Source: Chloroflexota bacterium
GTDB lineage: Bacteria > Chloroflexota > UBA6077 > FW602-bin22 > CADDYW01
DNA length: 37,030 bases
Assembly (NCBI GenBank): GCA_021323915.1
Contig: JAJPKB010000442.1
Location: 1 to 37,030, forward strand
Reading direction: 5' to 3'
Shown: piece by piece, positions 1-7,176 of the stretch
Layout of the letters: every line of letters begins with the position of its first letter
How positions within the stretch are numbered: position 1 is the first letter of the stretch
Translations under genes and position numbers: made by a program
The notes under the pieces: model-generated
Told to the model about the DNA's origin: nothing
Database searches by the model: none
The model's input: only the letters and a program-made list of their open reading frames with translations

Positions 1-168
1 CGCTGGCTCGCCAACGCGCACACGCCACCGGATCGCGCGGCGCAAGTCCGCGGCATGCTGGAGCGCGACTCGGTCGAGGATCTCAGCGGCACGCGACCGG
101 CGTTCCGGGATGGCCGCCTCCTTTTCAGTCAGCGAATCGCGACCGTCGTCGGTCGCCGACTACGGTAG
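1..168 (+). CDS. C-terminal end of an unrecognised protein (partial)
   Basis: Frame 1 is open from the first base to a TAG at 166-168, giving about 55 residues that begin RWLANAHTPPDRAAQ and end TVVGRRLR. The residue mix is ordinary for a globular protein, and the stop lies ten bases before the preferred start of the next gene, which fits an operon. The start lies outside the window. I do not recognise the family, and a chance open frame in GC-rich DNA is possible. Confidence 0.45.
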   Translation, partial: RWLANAHTPPDRAAQVRGMLERDSVEDLSGTRPAFRDGRLLFSQRIATVVGRRLR

Positions 169-178
169 ACGCGCACCA

Positions 179-859
179 ATGCCCACAATCGTTCTGGCCG
201 GCGGCAACGAATTTCAACCCGGCTGCGTCACGATGGACGTTGAGGTGCTCAAGTCAGCCTCCGCGCAGCCTCCGCGCGTCGTCGTGGTTCCCACCGCGAA
301 CCGGGTTCACCCGGATCTCGCGGCAGCGCACGGCGTCCGCTATTTCGAGGGACTCGGGGCGGTGGCGGCGGCGGTGAACGTGGTAGATCGCCACTCGGCG
401 AACGATCTCCGGCGCCTCGAAGCGCTCCAGGAAGCCGACCTGATCTATTTCGCCGGCGGCGACCCGTGGTATCTGCTCGATTCGATCCGGGATAGCCTTC
501 TTCTGACCACGCTGCGCGACCTGTACGCGGACGGTCGGGTGATCGCCGGGGCGAGCGCCGGCGCGATGGTGCTCGCCGAGCGTATGCCCTCCGACGACTG
601 GTCGGCGTGGATTCGATCGCTCGCCCTGAGCCCGGGAGTCGGCGTGATTCCTCACCACGACCAGGCCGAGGCCGCTCGAATTCGACGGCTGCGCGAGGAG
701 GCAGGAAGCACGATGTCAATACTCGGCATCGACGAGGCAACCGCGTGCATCGGAGATGGTCGCGGAACCTGGCGGGTAGCTGGCGTCGGCGGGATCACGG
801 TGTACCGAGGAGATCGGGTTGATCGCTACTCCCACGGCGAGACGTTCGCGACCGAGTGA
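179..859 (+). CDS. Peptidase S51 family protein (dipeptidase E / cyanophycinase-like)
   Basis: A 226-residue protein that resembles the S51 serine peptidases, which include aspartyl dipeptidase PepE and cyanophycinase. The N-terminal strand IVLAGGNEF, the FAGGDPWYLL loop near residue 95 and the nucleophile elbow GASAGAMVL near residue 125, where the serine would be catalytic, are seen directly. The length suits PepE-like members. There is no signal peptide, so it is probably cytoplasmic. An in-frame ATG at 110 lies inside the preceding frame; the ATG at 179 starts directly before the first beta strand and is preferred, although its ribosome site is weak. It is followed after three bases by an RNA methyltransferase gene, so the two are probably co-transcribed. 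The substrate cannot be told from sequence. Confidence 0.8.
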   Translation: MPTIVLAGGNEFQPGCVTMDVEVLKSASAQPPRVVVVPTANRVHPDLAAAHGVRYFEGLGAVAAAVNVVDRHSANDLRRLEALQEADLIYFAGGDPWYLLDSIRDSLLLTTLRDLYADGRVIAGASAGAMVLAERMPSDDWSAWIRSLALSPGVGVIPHHDQAEAARIRRLREEAGSTMSILGIDEATACIGDGRGTWRVAGVGGITVYRGDRVDRYSHGETFATE

Positions 860-862
860 GCG

Positions 863-1453
863 ATGGATCGCCTGACCACCGCCGAGCTCGTCGCCCGTAA
901 GCCGTCCCCGGAAGAGTTCGCCCGACTTCCCCGCCACCCGATCTACGTCGTCTGTGACAACGTCCGCAGTCTGATGAACGTCGGATTGATCTTCCGCCTG
1001 TGCGACGCCGCGCTGGTCGAGCGACTCTATCTTTGCGGGCTGACCGGCTATCCGCCGCTGCCCGATGACCCGCGTCCGCCCTGGGTCTCCGAGCGCGCCG
1101 GGCGAGTCATCGCCAAGACCGCTATCCACACCGTCCAGTACGTGCCGTGGGAGTACCGGCCCGAGGCCGTCGAGGTGGTTCGGGAGCTGAAAGCCCGAGG
1201 CGTCCAGATCGTCGTGTTGGAGCAGACCCGGCGGAGCGTGAGCTACGTCTGCGGTCACTACCGGTTTCCGCTTTGCCTGGTGCTCGGCCACGAGCGCGAG
1301 GGAGTCGAGAGCGACGTGCTCGCTCTCGCCGACACAACGGTCGATATCCCGATGTACGGCATGGGAAATTCGCTCAACGTGGCGATGGCGTTTGGCATCT
1401 GCGTGTACGAATTGATTCGCTGCTGCCTGTCCGACATGAATTGCCCGGAATGA
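863..1453 (+). CDS. SpoU/TrmH-family RNA 2'-O-methyltransferase
   Basis: A 196-residue SPOUT-class enzyme expected to use S-adenosylmethionine to methylate a ribose 2'-OH in tRNA or rRNA. All three SpoU motifs are visible: NVRSLMNVGLIFR near residue 33 (motif 1), LVLGHEREGVESDVL near 140 (motif 2) and VDIPMYGMGNSLNVAMA near 160 (motif 3), the last forming part of the trefoil-knot cofactor site. It has only the catalytic domain, without the N-terminal RNA-binding extension of RlmB-type enzymes, so it is more like short TrmH/TrmL-type members. The start ATG overlaps the intergenic GAGCG just after the stop of the S51 peptidase gene. The target nucleotide is not known. Confidence 0.9.
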   Translation: MDRLTTAELVARKPSPEEFARLPRHPIYVVCDNVRSLMNVGLIFRLCDAALVERLYLCGLTGYPPLPDDPRPPWVSERAGRVIAKTAIHTVQYVPWEYRPEAVEVVRELKARGVQIVVLEQTRRSVSYVCGHYRFPLCLVLGHEREGVESDVLALADTTVDIPMYGMGNSLNVAMAFGICVYELIRCCLSDMNCPE

Positions 1454-1591
1454 CCGACGACTCCGCCGCGAGATCGGCTATCATGTAGATCGTGCTGCCG
1501 TGTTGCCCGGGTGAGAGCGGAGCACGGCGCCATCGTCATCCACATCGAGCTTATACCTACCTAGGTCAAAGTACCAAGCGGAGAGCCAGAT

Positions 1592-2272
1592 ATGTCGCAG
1601 GAATTGGGAAAGATCGAACGACCGACGGCCGAGTCATTCGAAGGTACGCGGAAGATTTTCCTCGTTCCCCTCGTCTTTTCTCCGGCCGAGCCACCGCCGG
1701 ATTACGTCGGGATGCTCGAGCGGTACTGGGCCGGCGTGCGAAACCAGGTTCGCCGTCTGTCCGAGCGGACCAGTCCAATTGCCCGGGTGTACCACGAGGG
1801 CGTCTACGAATCCGGGGAAACCGGTATCAAGATGATCGAGCAAATCAACCGGCGCAGCCACGCGCTGATCCAGGAGTACTGCGAGCGCGACGCCAGGGTC
1901 GAATCGCTCGAAGATAGCGAGCTCTTTTCGGAAAGCCTGGACTGGCAGCGCTGTCTGATGATGGGGCCGATGAGCCGAAAGGTCATGGACCTCGCCCTGA
2001 ACGGGTACCGAGAGGCAACCCGTCAGCGTTACGACGTAATGGCCAAGCGCATCAACGATACGCTGCTGGCCGGCGAATCGGCTATTCTGTTGATCCAGGA
2101 AGACCACAGCATCCAGTTCCCCAAGGACGTCCAGGTCTTCTTCGTCGCGCCGCCCGCGCTCGACGAGATTCACCGCTGGCTTCGCGACAATCAGGGTCGG
2201 GCGCGTCAGTCCGACGCGCCGGCCTCCGGGGACGCCACTCCCGACGCCGAGGGAACGAAGCCACCAGATTAG
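1592..2272 (+). CDS. Conserved protein of unknown function (Chloroflexi-type)
   Basis: A 226-residue soluble protein without signal peptide or membrane segment. It begins with a beta-like stretch RKIFLVPLVFSP and is followed by a charged helical middle part (residues about 40-160). A compact end, ILLIQEDHSIQFP then VFFVAPPALDEIHRWLRD, precedes a disordered Pro/Asp/Glu-rich tail. From memory, proteins with this ending and the SLDWQRCL segment occur across Chloroflexi including Dehalococcoides, but I know of no assigned function. The ATG at 1592 is preceded by GGAGAG about eight bases upstream. It stands alone between the methyltransferase and an intergenic repeat. Confidence is high that it is a gene and low on what it does. 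Confidence 0.8.
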   Translation: MSQELGKIERPTAESFEGTRKIFLVPLVFSPAEPPPDYVGMLERYWAGVRNQVRRLSERTSPIARVYHEGVYESGETGIKMIEQINRRSHALIQEYCERDARVESLEDSELFSESLDWQRCLMMGPMSRKVMDLALNGYREATRQRYDVMAKRINDTLLAGESAILLIQEDHSIQFPKDVQVFFVAPPALDEIHRWLRDNQGRARQSDAPASGDATPDAEGTKPPD

Positions 2273-2319
2273 GATTCGCACCTGACGCGGGAATCAGCCG
2301 GCGGCCAGGCGCACGTCTT

Positions 2320-2416
2320 CCTCTCCCTCTGGGAAATGGTTGGGGTGAGAGTCCGGCGAGCGCGACCCATGGCAGGCTCAGACCCTCACCCTCGCCCTCT
2401 CCCAAAGGGAGAGGGG
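2320..2416. repeat. REP-like imperfect inverted repeat (CCCTCTCCC type)
   Basis: Left arm at 2320-2353 and right arm at 2381-2416 are imperfect reverse complements built of CCCTCTCCC, TGGGAGA and GGGTGAGGGTC-like blocks. The right arm alone contains the small palindrome CTCTCCCAAAGGGAGAG. Repeats of this look are scattered between genes in many bacterial genomes. It lies between two genes read in the same direction and could act as a transcript-end hairpin for the upstream gene. Confidence 0.75.
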
Positions 2417-2466
2417 AGTAGGCGCTCGCTGGCTGATCGTCCCGACTGACCGCGGCCGTGGATACG

Positions 2467-2496
2467 TTGACACGCCACATCGTACTTTGTTAGTAT
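2467..2496 (+). promoter_or_regulatory. Sigma-70-type promoter of the sugar-uptake operon
   Basis: TTGACA at 2467-2472 matches the -35 consensus fully. After an 18-base spacer, TAGTAT at 2491-2496 matches the -10 consensus in four of six bases. The expected start point is near 2503, about 140 bases before the GTG of the binding-protein gene. Confidence 0.7.
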
Positions 2497-2502
2497 CGCT
2501 GC

Positions 2503-2531
2503 CGTGGGCCCAGGCCTCCCCTGGGCCCACG
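2503..2531. promoter_or_regulatory. Perfect 12-bp inverted repeat at the predicted transcription start
   Basis: Arms CGTGGGCCCAGG (2503-2514) and CCTGGGCCCACG (2520-2531) are exact reverse complements separated by five bases. The repeat begins where transcription from the promoter at 2467-2496 should start. It could be an operator for a sugar-responsive repressor, or a very stable hairpin at the 5' end of the mRNA. No T-tract follows, so it is not a normal terminator. Confidence 0.7.
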
Positions 2532-2642
2532 TGGCGCCGGGCCGTCGCAGGTCAGGGACGCCTGAACGTGACTGACCTCGTCGACGTGTCGATACCTACT
2601 CGGCCCGGTGCGAAGCGTAACGAGCGAAGGGAGCTTAAGGGC

Positions 2643-4118
2643 GTGGAAAACAACCGGCAACGTGTTCTGACTCGGCGGCATTTACTGTCGATTGGCATGG
2701 GACTCGCCACGGCGACGTTCGTCGCCGCGTGCGGCTCTGGGTCCAGTGGGACCGGCTCCTCCGCGCCCGCCCAACCGACGGCCGCGGCACCGACGGCGAC
2801 GGCGAGCACGTCGACCACCTCGAGCTCGTCGAGCTCCTCTCCTCCTGCAACTGCGACGGCGAGCAGCCAGGCCGCCCCGGCCGCTACCGCGGCGCCGTCC
2901 GGCGGTCAGGTGTCTTTGACCCTGAGCTACCGCAGTGGCAACGCTCCGTATTTCCAGGAGCGGAGCAAGACGTTCAACCAGCAGAATCCGAACATCGCGA
3001 TTGAGCAGAAGCCCATCGCGGGAAGCAACGATGCCTATTACCCGAAGCTGACCGCCGAATTCGCCGCCGGCTCGGCCAGCGACGTTTTCTGGGTCAGCAC
3101 CGGCTTTGGCCTCTACGACAGCTACGCCGCGTCCAAGCAGTTGATCGCCGCCGATCCGTTTATCCAGTCCGACAACATCGACCTGAGCCAGTGGTTCCCG
3201 GCCGCGATCGAGACACTCAAGCTCGACGGTAAGCTGTACGCCCTTCCCTGGGGCATGCATCCGGACGACATCGGCCTCTGGTACAACAAAGACATGTTCG
3301 ACAAAGCCGGCGTCGCCCCGCCGGATATCGAGAACGAGACCCACGAGTCCCTGGCCGAGAAGGCGGCCAAGCTCACCAAACGGACCGGCAGCCATACCGA
3401 CGTGTGGGGCCTGGTCACGACCACCGCGCCGTTCGAAGGCTTCATCTCGATCGTGCGCTCGTACGGCGGCGACTTCATGACGCCCGACAAGAAGAAGGGC
3501 GCGATGGACACGCCGGAAGCGCTCGCGGCGATGCAGTGGATGTACGATATCCGCGTTACCCAGAAGGTCAACCCGTTGTTCTCCCAGACACCGGCCAACG
3601 GCGTTGAGGACGCGTTCGTCGGCCAGACCGTCGCGATGTTCAACGAAGGTGTCTGGGGACTGGCGCTCGCCCAGAAGATCGGCAACCGGTTCACCATGGG
3701 TTGCAGCCTGATGCCCAAGGGGCCCAAGGGCATTCGCGGATCCATGTCCCACGTCGATACGATTTCCGGCTACGGCAAGGGCAAGCATCAGCCCGAATCG
3801 TTCAAGTTCATCGAGTTCCTGACCAACAAGGAAAGCGGCGTTCAGAACGCCCTGGTCAACGCCTTCTGGGGCGCGCGTGCGGACGTCTGGGCAGATCCAC
3901 GTCCGAAGCAGAAATACGGGAGCCTCCTCGACGCCTGGGTCGTTGCCATGAAGGACATCATGCCGCTCGACGAGCCCTGGAACTTCCGACTCCTGGAGCT
4001 CAACACCGCGATGGACAACACGCTGCAGCCGGTCTGGAACGGAGACACGACACCAAAAGACGTCGTACCGAAGCTCCAGGACGCCATCAACACGGTCCTT
4101 GCCAAGCCGCAGCAGTAG
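2643..4118 (+). CDS. Sugar ABC transporter substrate-binding lipoprotein (CUT1 type)
   Basis: An extracytoplasmic solute-binding protein of the family-1 (MalE/UgpB-like) type, 491 residues from the GTG at 2643, which has AAGGGAG ten bases upstream. The N-terminus has a twin-arginine-like TRRHLLSIG followed by a hydrophobic stretch ending in the lipobox VAAC, so the mature protein is probably a Tat-exported lipoprotein. A low-complexity Ser/Thr/Ala/Pro linker of about 55 residues then tethers the binding domain, which begins QVSLTLSYRSGN. An upstream in-frame start (2487) would place 52 non-signal residues before the export signal and is rejected. It is first in a run with two permease genes (8-base gap). 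The ligand is probably an oligosaccharide; the neighbouring GH127 points to an arabinose-containing sugar (inference). Confidence 0.9.
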   Translation: MENNRQRVLTRRHLLSIGMGLATATFVAACGSGSSGTGSSAPAQPTAAAPTATASTSTTSSSSSSSPPATATASSQAAPAATAAPSGGQVSLTLSYRSGNAPYFQERSKTFNQQNPNIAIEQKPIAGSNDAYYPKLTAEFAAGSASDVFWVSTGFGLYDSYAASKQLIAADPFIQSDNIDLSQWFPAAIETLKLDGKLYALPWGMHPDDIGLWYNKDMFDKAGVAPPDIENETHESLAEKAAKLTKRTGSHTDVWGLVTTTAPFEGFISIVRSYGGDFMTPDKKKGAMDTPEALAAMQWMYDIRVTQKVNPLFSQTPANGVEDAFVGQTVAMFNEGVWGLALAQKIGNRFTMGCSLMPKGPKGIRGSMSHVDTISGYGKGKHQPESFKFIEFLTNKESGVQNALVNAFWGARADVWADPRPKQKYGSLLDAWVVAMKDIMPLDEPWNFRLLELNTAMDNTLQPVWNGDTTPKDVVPKLQDAINTVLAKPQQ

Positions 4119-4125
4119 GATTTCG

Positions 4126-5064
4126 ATGATCGGTGAGCGAGCGAGGCCCATCGTCCAAACACGTGGCATTGGCTCGGCGCGGGCGAGGCGGCGGGCGATC
4201 CAGGGCTATCTTTGGATCTCCCCCTGGATCGTCGGGTTCGTCGTCTTCACCCTCGGTCCGACCCTCGCGTCCCTCGTCCTGAGCTTCACCGAATACAACG
4301 TGATGTCGCCGCCGGTCTGGACCGGGTTGCAGAACTTCGTCTACGCGTTCACTCAGGACCCTCATTTCTGGACGTCCCTGCTGAAAAGCGCTAGCTTCGC
4401 CGTCGAGGCCGTTCCGATCGGAATCGTCATCTCAATGTGCCTGGCGCTGCTGGTGACGGCGCGGCATCGCGGCACCTCGATCTTTCGGACAGTCTTCTTC
4501 ATGCCCGGCCTGACGCCGATCGTCGCCGCGGTGCTGATCTGGCAGTGGCTGTTCGACACCCAGGTGGGGCCGGTAAACTACGTGCTCAACACGATCGGCA
4601 TCGCCGGACCAGGCTGGTTCGGTAGCACCACCTGGGCCCTACCGGCGATGGTGATCATCGCGCTCTGGGGATCCGTCGGGGCAAATCAGATGGTCATCTT
4701 CATCGCCTCGCTCCAGGGAGTACCCCAGGAGCTGTACGATGCTGCGAAAGTGGACGGGGCCGGGCGATTTCAGCGCTTTCGCAGCGTGACCCTGCCGATG
4801 ATCTCCCCAGCCACCTACTTCAACCTCGTGCTGGCGACGATCGGGGCGCTCAAGGTCTTCGAGCTCGCGTTTCTGACCACCCAGGGCGGGCCGAGCTACG
4901 CGACCTGGTTCTACATGCTGCAGCTTTACCAGACCGCCTTCGAGAACTTCGACATGGGCTACGCTTCCGCCCTGGCGTGGATCTTCTTCATCGTCGTGAT
5001 CGGTCTGACCTACCTCCAGGTGCGGTGGTCGGAAACCTGGGTCTACTACGAAGGGGGCGAGTGA
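4126..5064 (+). CDS. Sugar ABC transporter permease (MalF/UgpA-like)
   Basis: Inner-membrane permease of a carbohydrate importer, 312 residues from the ATG at 4126, with TAGGA five bases upstream inside the stop region of the preceding gene. Six hydrophobic segments are visible, the first being SPWIVGFVVFTLGPTLASLV. The cytoplasmic EAA loop, ELYDAAKVDGAG followed by VTLPMISP near residues 205-230, is the contact site for the ATPase subunit. It pairs with the next gene as the usual heterodimer. No ATP-binding subunit is encoded nearby, so a shared MsmX/MsiK-like ATPase elsewhere in the genome is expected. Confidence 0.92.
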   Translation: MIGERARPIVQTRGIGSARARRRAIQGYLWISPWIVGFVVFTLGPTLASLVLSFTEYNVMSPPVWTGLQNFVYAFTQDPHFWTSLLKSASFAVEAVPIGIVISMCLALLVTARHRGTSIFRTVFFMPGLTPIVAAVLIWQWLFDTQVGPVNYVLNTIGIAGPGWFGSTTWALPAMVIIALWGSVGANQMVIFIASLQGVPQELYDAAKVDGAGRFQRFRSVTLPMISPATYFNLVLATIGALKVFELAFLTTQGGPSYATWFYMLQLYQTAFENFDMGYASALAWIFFIVVIGLTYLQVRWSETWVYYEGGE

Positions 5065-5067
5065 ACA

Positions 5068-5970
5068 ATGGCAGCCGGATCGGCGACGAACGAATGGGCT
5101 GGCCTGAGGTCAGCGGGTCGGCCGCCGGGAGCTGGCCAGGTGGTGGGCACGATCGTCTGGTACGTCGTGGTCATCGCGCTCGGAATCGTGTTCGTCGGCC
5201 CCTTCATCTGGACCGTTGGTAGCTCGCTCAAGAATCCGACCGAGCTCTTCATCTACCCGCCTTTGATCATGCCGTCGGTCCCCGAGTGGACCAACTACGT
5301 CGAGATCTGGACGTTCGTGCCGCTCCTCACCTTCATCAAGAACAGCTTGATCGCGGGCGGCCTGACTACCATCGGCCAGACCCTGTCGGCAGCCGCGGTC
5401 GGTTACGGTTTCGCGCGGTTCAAGTTTCCCGGTCGTGACTTTCTCTTCATCGCCCTGCTCGGCACCTTGATCGTTCCGCAGCAGGTGACCATGGTGCCCA
5501 CGTTCCTTCTGTACAAGTACCTTGGCTGGCTCGACACACTGCTGCCGCTCTGGGTGCCGGCCTGGTTCGGCGGCGGAGCCTTCTTCATCTTCCTGATGCG
5601 CCAGTTTTTCATGGCGCTCCCGCGCGAGCTCGACGACGCCGCCGAGATCGATGGGGCCGGCACAGTGCGCGTCTTCTGGAATATCCTTTTGCCGCTGACG
5701 ATCCCGGCGCTCGCCACTGTCGCGATTTTCGCTTTCCTCTGGAACTGGAATGACTTCTTGAGCCCGTTGATCTACTTGAACAGCGAGCAGAACTTCACCT
5801 TGCCGCTCGGCCTCCGCTTCTTCCAGCAAGAAGCCGGCACCGGCGGCACGCCGCACGAGCAATTGTTGATGGCCGCGTCGGTCGTCGACACCATCCCTCC
5901 GATCATTCTGTTCTTCTCACTCCAGCGCTATTTTATCCGCGGGATCGTGATGAGCGGGATCAAAGGATAA
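5068..5970 (+). CDS. Sugar ABC transporter permease (MalG/UgpE-like)
   Basis: Second permease of the importer, 300 residues, starting three bases after the stop of the first, so translation is probably coupled. Six membrane segments can be made out, beginning with VGTIVWYVVVIALGIVFVGP. The EAA loop reads ELDDAAEIDGAG followed by ILLPLTIPAL near residues 190-215. The PFIWTVGSSLK segment after the first helix is usual for MalG-type proteins. The final residues IRGIVMSGIKG are the conserved family ending and show that the gene is complete. Confidence 0.92.
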   Translation: MAAGSATNEWAGLRSAGRPPGAGQVVGTIVWYVVVIALGIVFVGPFIWTVGSSLKNPTELFIYPPLIMPSVPEWTNYVEIWTFVPLLTFIKNSLIAGGLTTIGQTLSAAAVGYGFARFKFPGRDFLFIALLGTLIVPQQVTMVPTFLLYKYLGWLDTLLPLWVPAWFGGGAFFIFLMRQFFMALPRELDDAAEIDGAGTVRVFWNILLPLTIPALATVAIFAFLWNWNDFLSPLIYLNSEQNFTLPLGLRFFQQEAGTGGTPHEQLLMAASVVDTIPPIILFFSLQRYFIRGIVMSGIKG

Positions 5971-6001
5971 AGCCCGTATTCCGTGACGTCGATCCGTCGG
6001 C

Positions 6002-6007
6002 TACAAT
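6002..6007 (+). promoter_or_regulatory. Possible -10 element before the dehydratase gene
   Basis: TACAAT matches the -10 consensus in five of six bases and lies 32 bases before the GTG start at 6040, with GGGAGGGA as ribosome site between them. No convincing -35 is seen (TTCCGT at 17 bases), so this may be a weak internal promoter or chance. Confidence 0.35.
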
Positions 6008-6039
6008 AGCTCCACCGGCCGCGAGGGAGGGACGAGATC

Positions 6040-7176
6040 GTGCGGATCACCGAGCTTCAGACCTTCGAGATGTGGGGCGAGCCGCGAAACTGGATCTTCG
6101 TCAAGCTGATCACCGACGAGGGCGCCCACGGTTGGGGTGAAGGAACCCTCGAGGGCAACGAAGCGACCGTTCGTACCGCCATCCATCAGCTTGGGCGGTA
6201 CTTGATCGGGAAAGACCCGACCGCGGTCGAGCACCACTGGCAGGCTATGTTTCGCCACGGCTTCTGGCGCGGAGGTGTCGTGCTCAACTCGGCGCTCGCC
6301 GCGCTCGATCAGGCGATGTGGGATCTGCGTGGCAAGCTGGCCGGCCTGCCGGTGTACCGTCTTCTCGGCGGTCCCACCCGCGAGCGGGTTCGTCTCTATA
6401 CCCACGTGGGGATCTACGACCCTTCGAAGATGGTCGACGACGCGCAGCGAGATCTGGCCGACGGATTCAGCGCGATGAAGACCGGCGCCTGGGCGGGCGA
6501 TACCTCGCTCTCCGAGTCCCGAGCGATCGCCGAGTTCGCGGCGCGGGTGGAAAAGCTCCGCGAGACCGTTGGCTCCGACGTCGAGATTATGATCGATAAC
6601 CACGGGCGAAGTCGCCCGAGCACCGCGCTCCGGCTGATGCAGGCTCTGGCTCCCTACCGTCTGTACTGGTTCGAGGAGCCGACCCAGCCCGACGACCTGG
6701 AAGGCCTCCTGGCGTTGCGCGCGGCCGGGGCGCCGATGGATCTCGCCTCCGGGGAGCGGCTGTATTCGAAGTGGGATTATCGCCCGTTGCTGGAAAAGCG
6801 CCTCGTCGACGTTATCCAGCCCGATCTGTGTCACGCCGGCGGCATCACCGAGTGCAAGAAGATCGCGGCGCTGGCGGAGGCGTATTACGTCCAGGTCGCG
6901 CCCCACAGCCCCCAGGGGCCGGTCTCGACGGCGGCCGCGGCCCATCTCGCCATGGCCGTGCCCAACTTCCAGATTCTCGAATTCGTTCGGAGTGAGCCCT
7001 GGCGCGACCGGGTTCTGAAAGAGCCCTGGCCCGTCGAGCGCGGTCACCTGCTCGTGCCGGATCGACCTGGCCTGGGCGTCGACCTCGACGAGGCGGTGAT
7101 CGAGTCGAGCCAGCCCCGAACGGTTGGAGTCCCCCGGGGCGCCTGGTTCTCCGACGGCAGCGTGGCCGATGTCTGA
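6040..7176 (+). CDS. Enolase-superfamily sugar-acid dehydratase (D-galactonate dehydratase-like)
   Basis: A 378-residue member of the mandelate racemase branch of the enolase superfamily, close in length to E. coli DgoD (382). It should abstract a proton next to a carboxylate and eliminate water from an aldonic acid to give a 2-keto-3-deoxy acid. The Mg-binding residues appear as D186 in IDNHGR, E212 in WFEEPTQPDD and E239 in ASGERL. H188 and H289 (APHSPQGP) fall where DgoD has its two catalytic histidines. HAGGITECKK and the closing GLGVDLDE also match that subgroup. The GTG start has a strong GGGAGGGA site. The gene overlaps the following glycosidase gene by eight bases. The exact sugar acid (galactonate, arabinonate or other) is uncertain. 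Confidence 0.85.
   Translation: MRITELQTFEMWGEPRNWIFVKLITDEGAHGWGEGTLEGNEATVRTAIHQLGRYLIGKDPTAVEHHWQAMFRHGFWRGGVVLNSALAALDQAMWDLRGKLAGLPVYRLLGGPTRERVRLYTHVGIYDPSKMVDDAQRDLADGFSAMKTGAWAGDTSLSESRAIAEFAARVEKLRETVGSDVEIMIDNHGRSRPSTALRLMQALAPYRLYWFEEPTQPDDLEGLLALRAAGAPMDLASGERLYSKWDYRPLLEKRLVDVIQPDLCHAGGITECKKIAALAEAYYVQVAPHSPQGPVSTAAAAHLAMAVPNFQILEFVRSEPWRDRVLKEPWPVERGHLLVPDRPGLGVDLDEAVIESSQPRTVGVPRGAWFSDGSVADV

Noticed and set aside
1441-1484. TTGCCC and TATCAT as a promoter for the 226-aa protein gene
   Set aside because: The spacer would be 32 bases, which is too long for a sigma-70 promoter.
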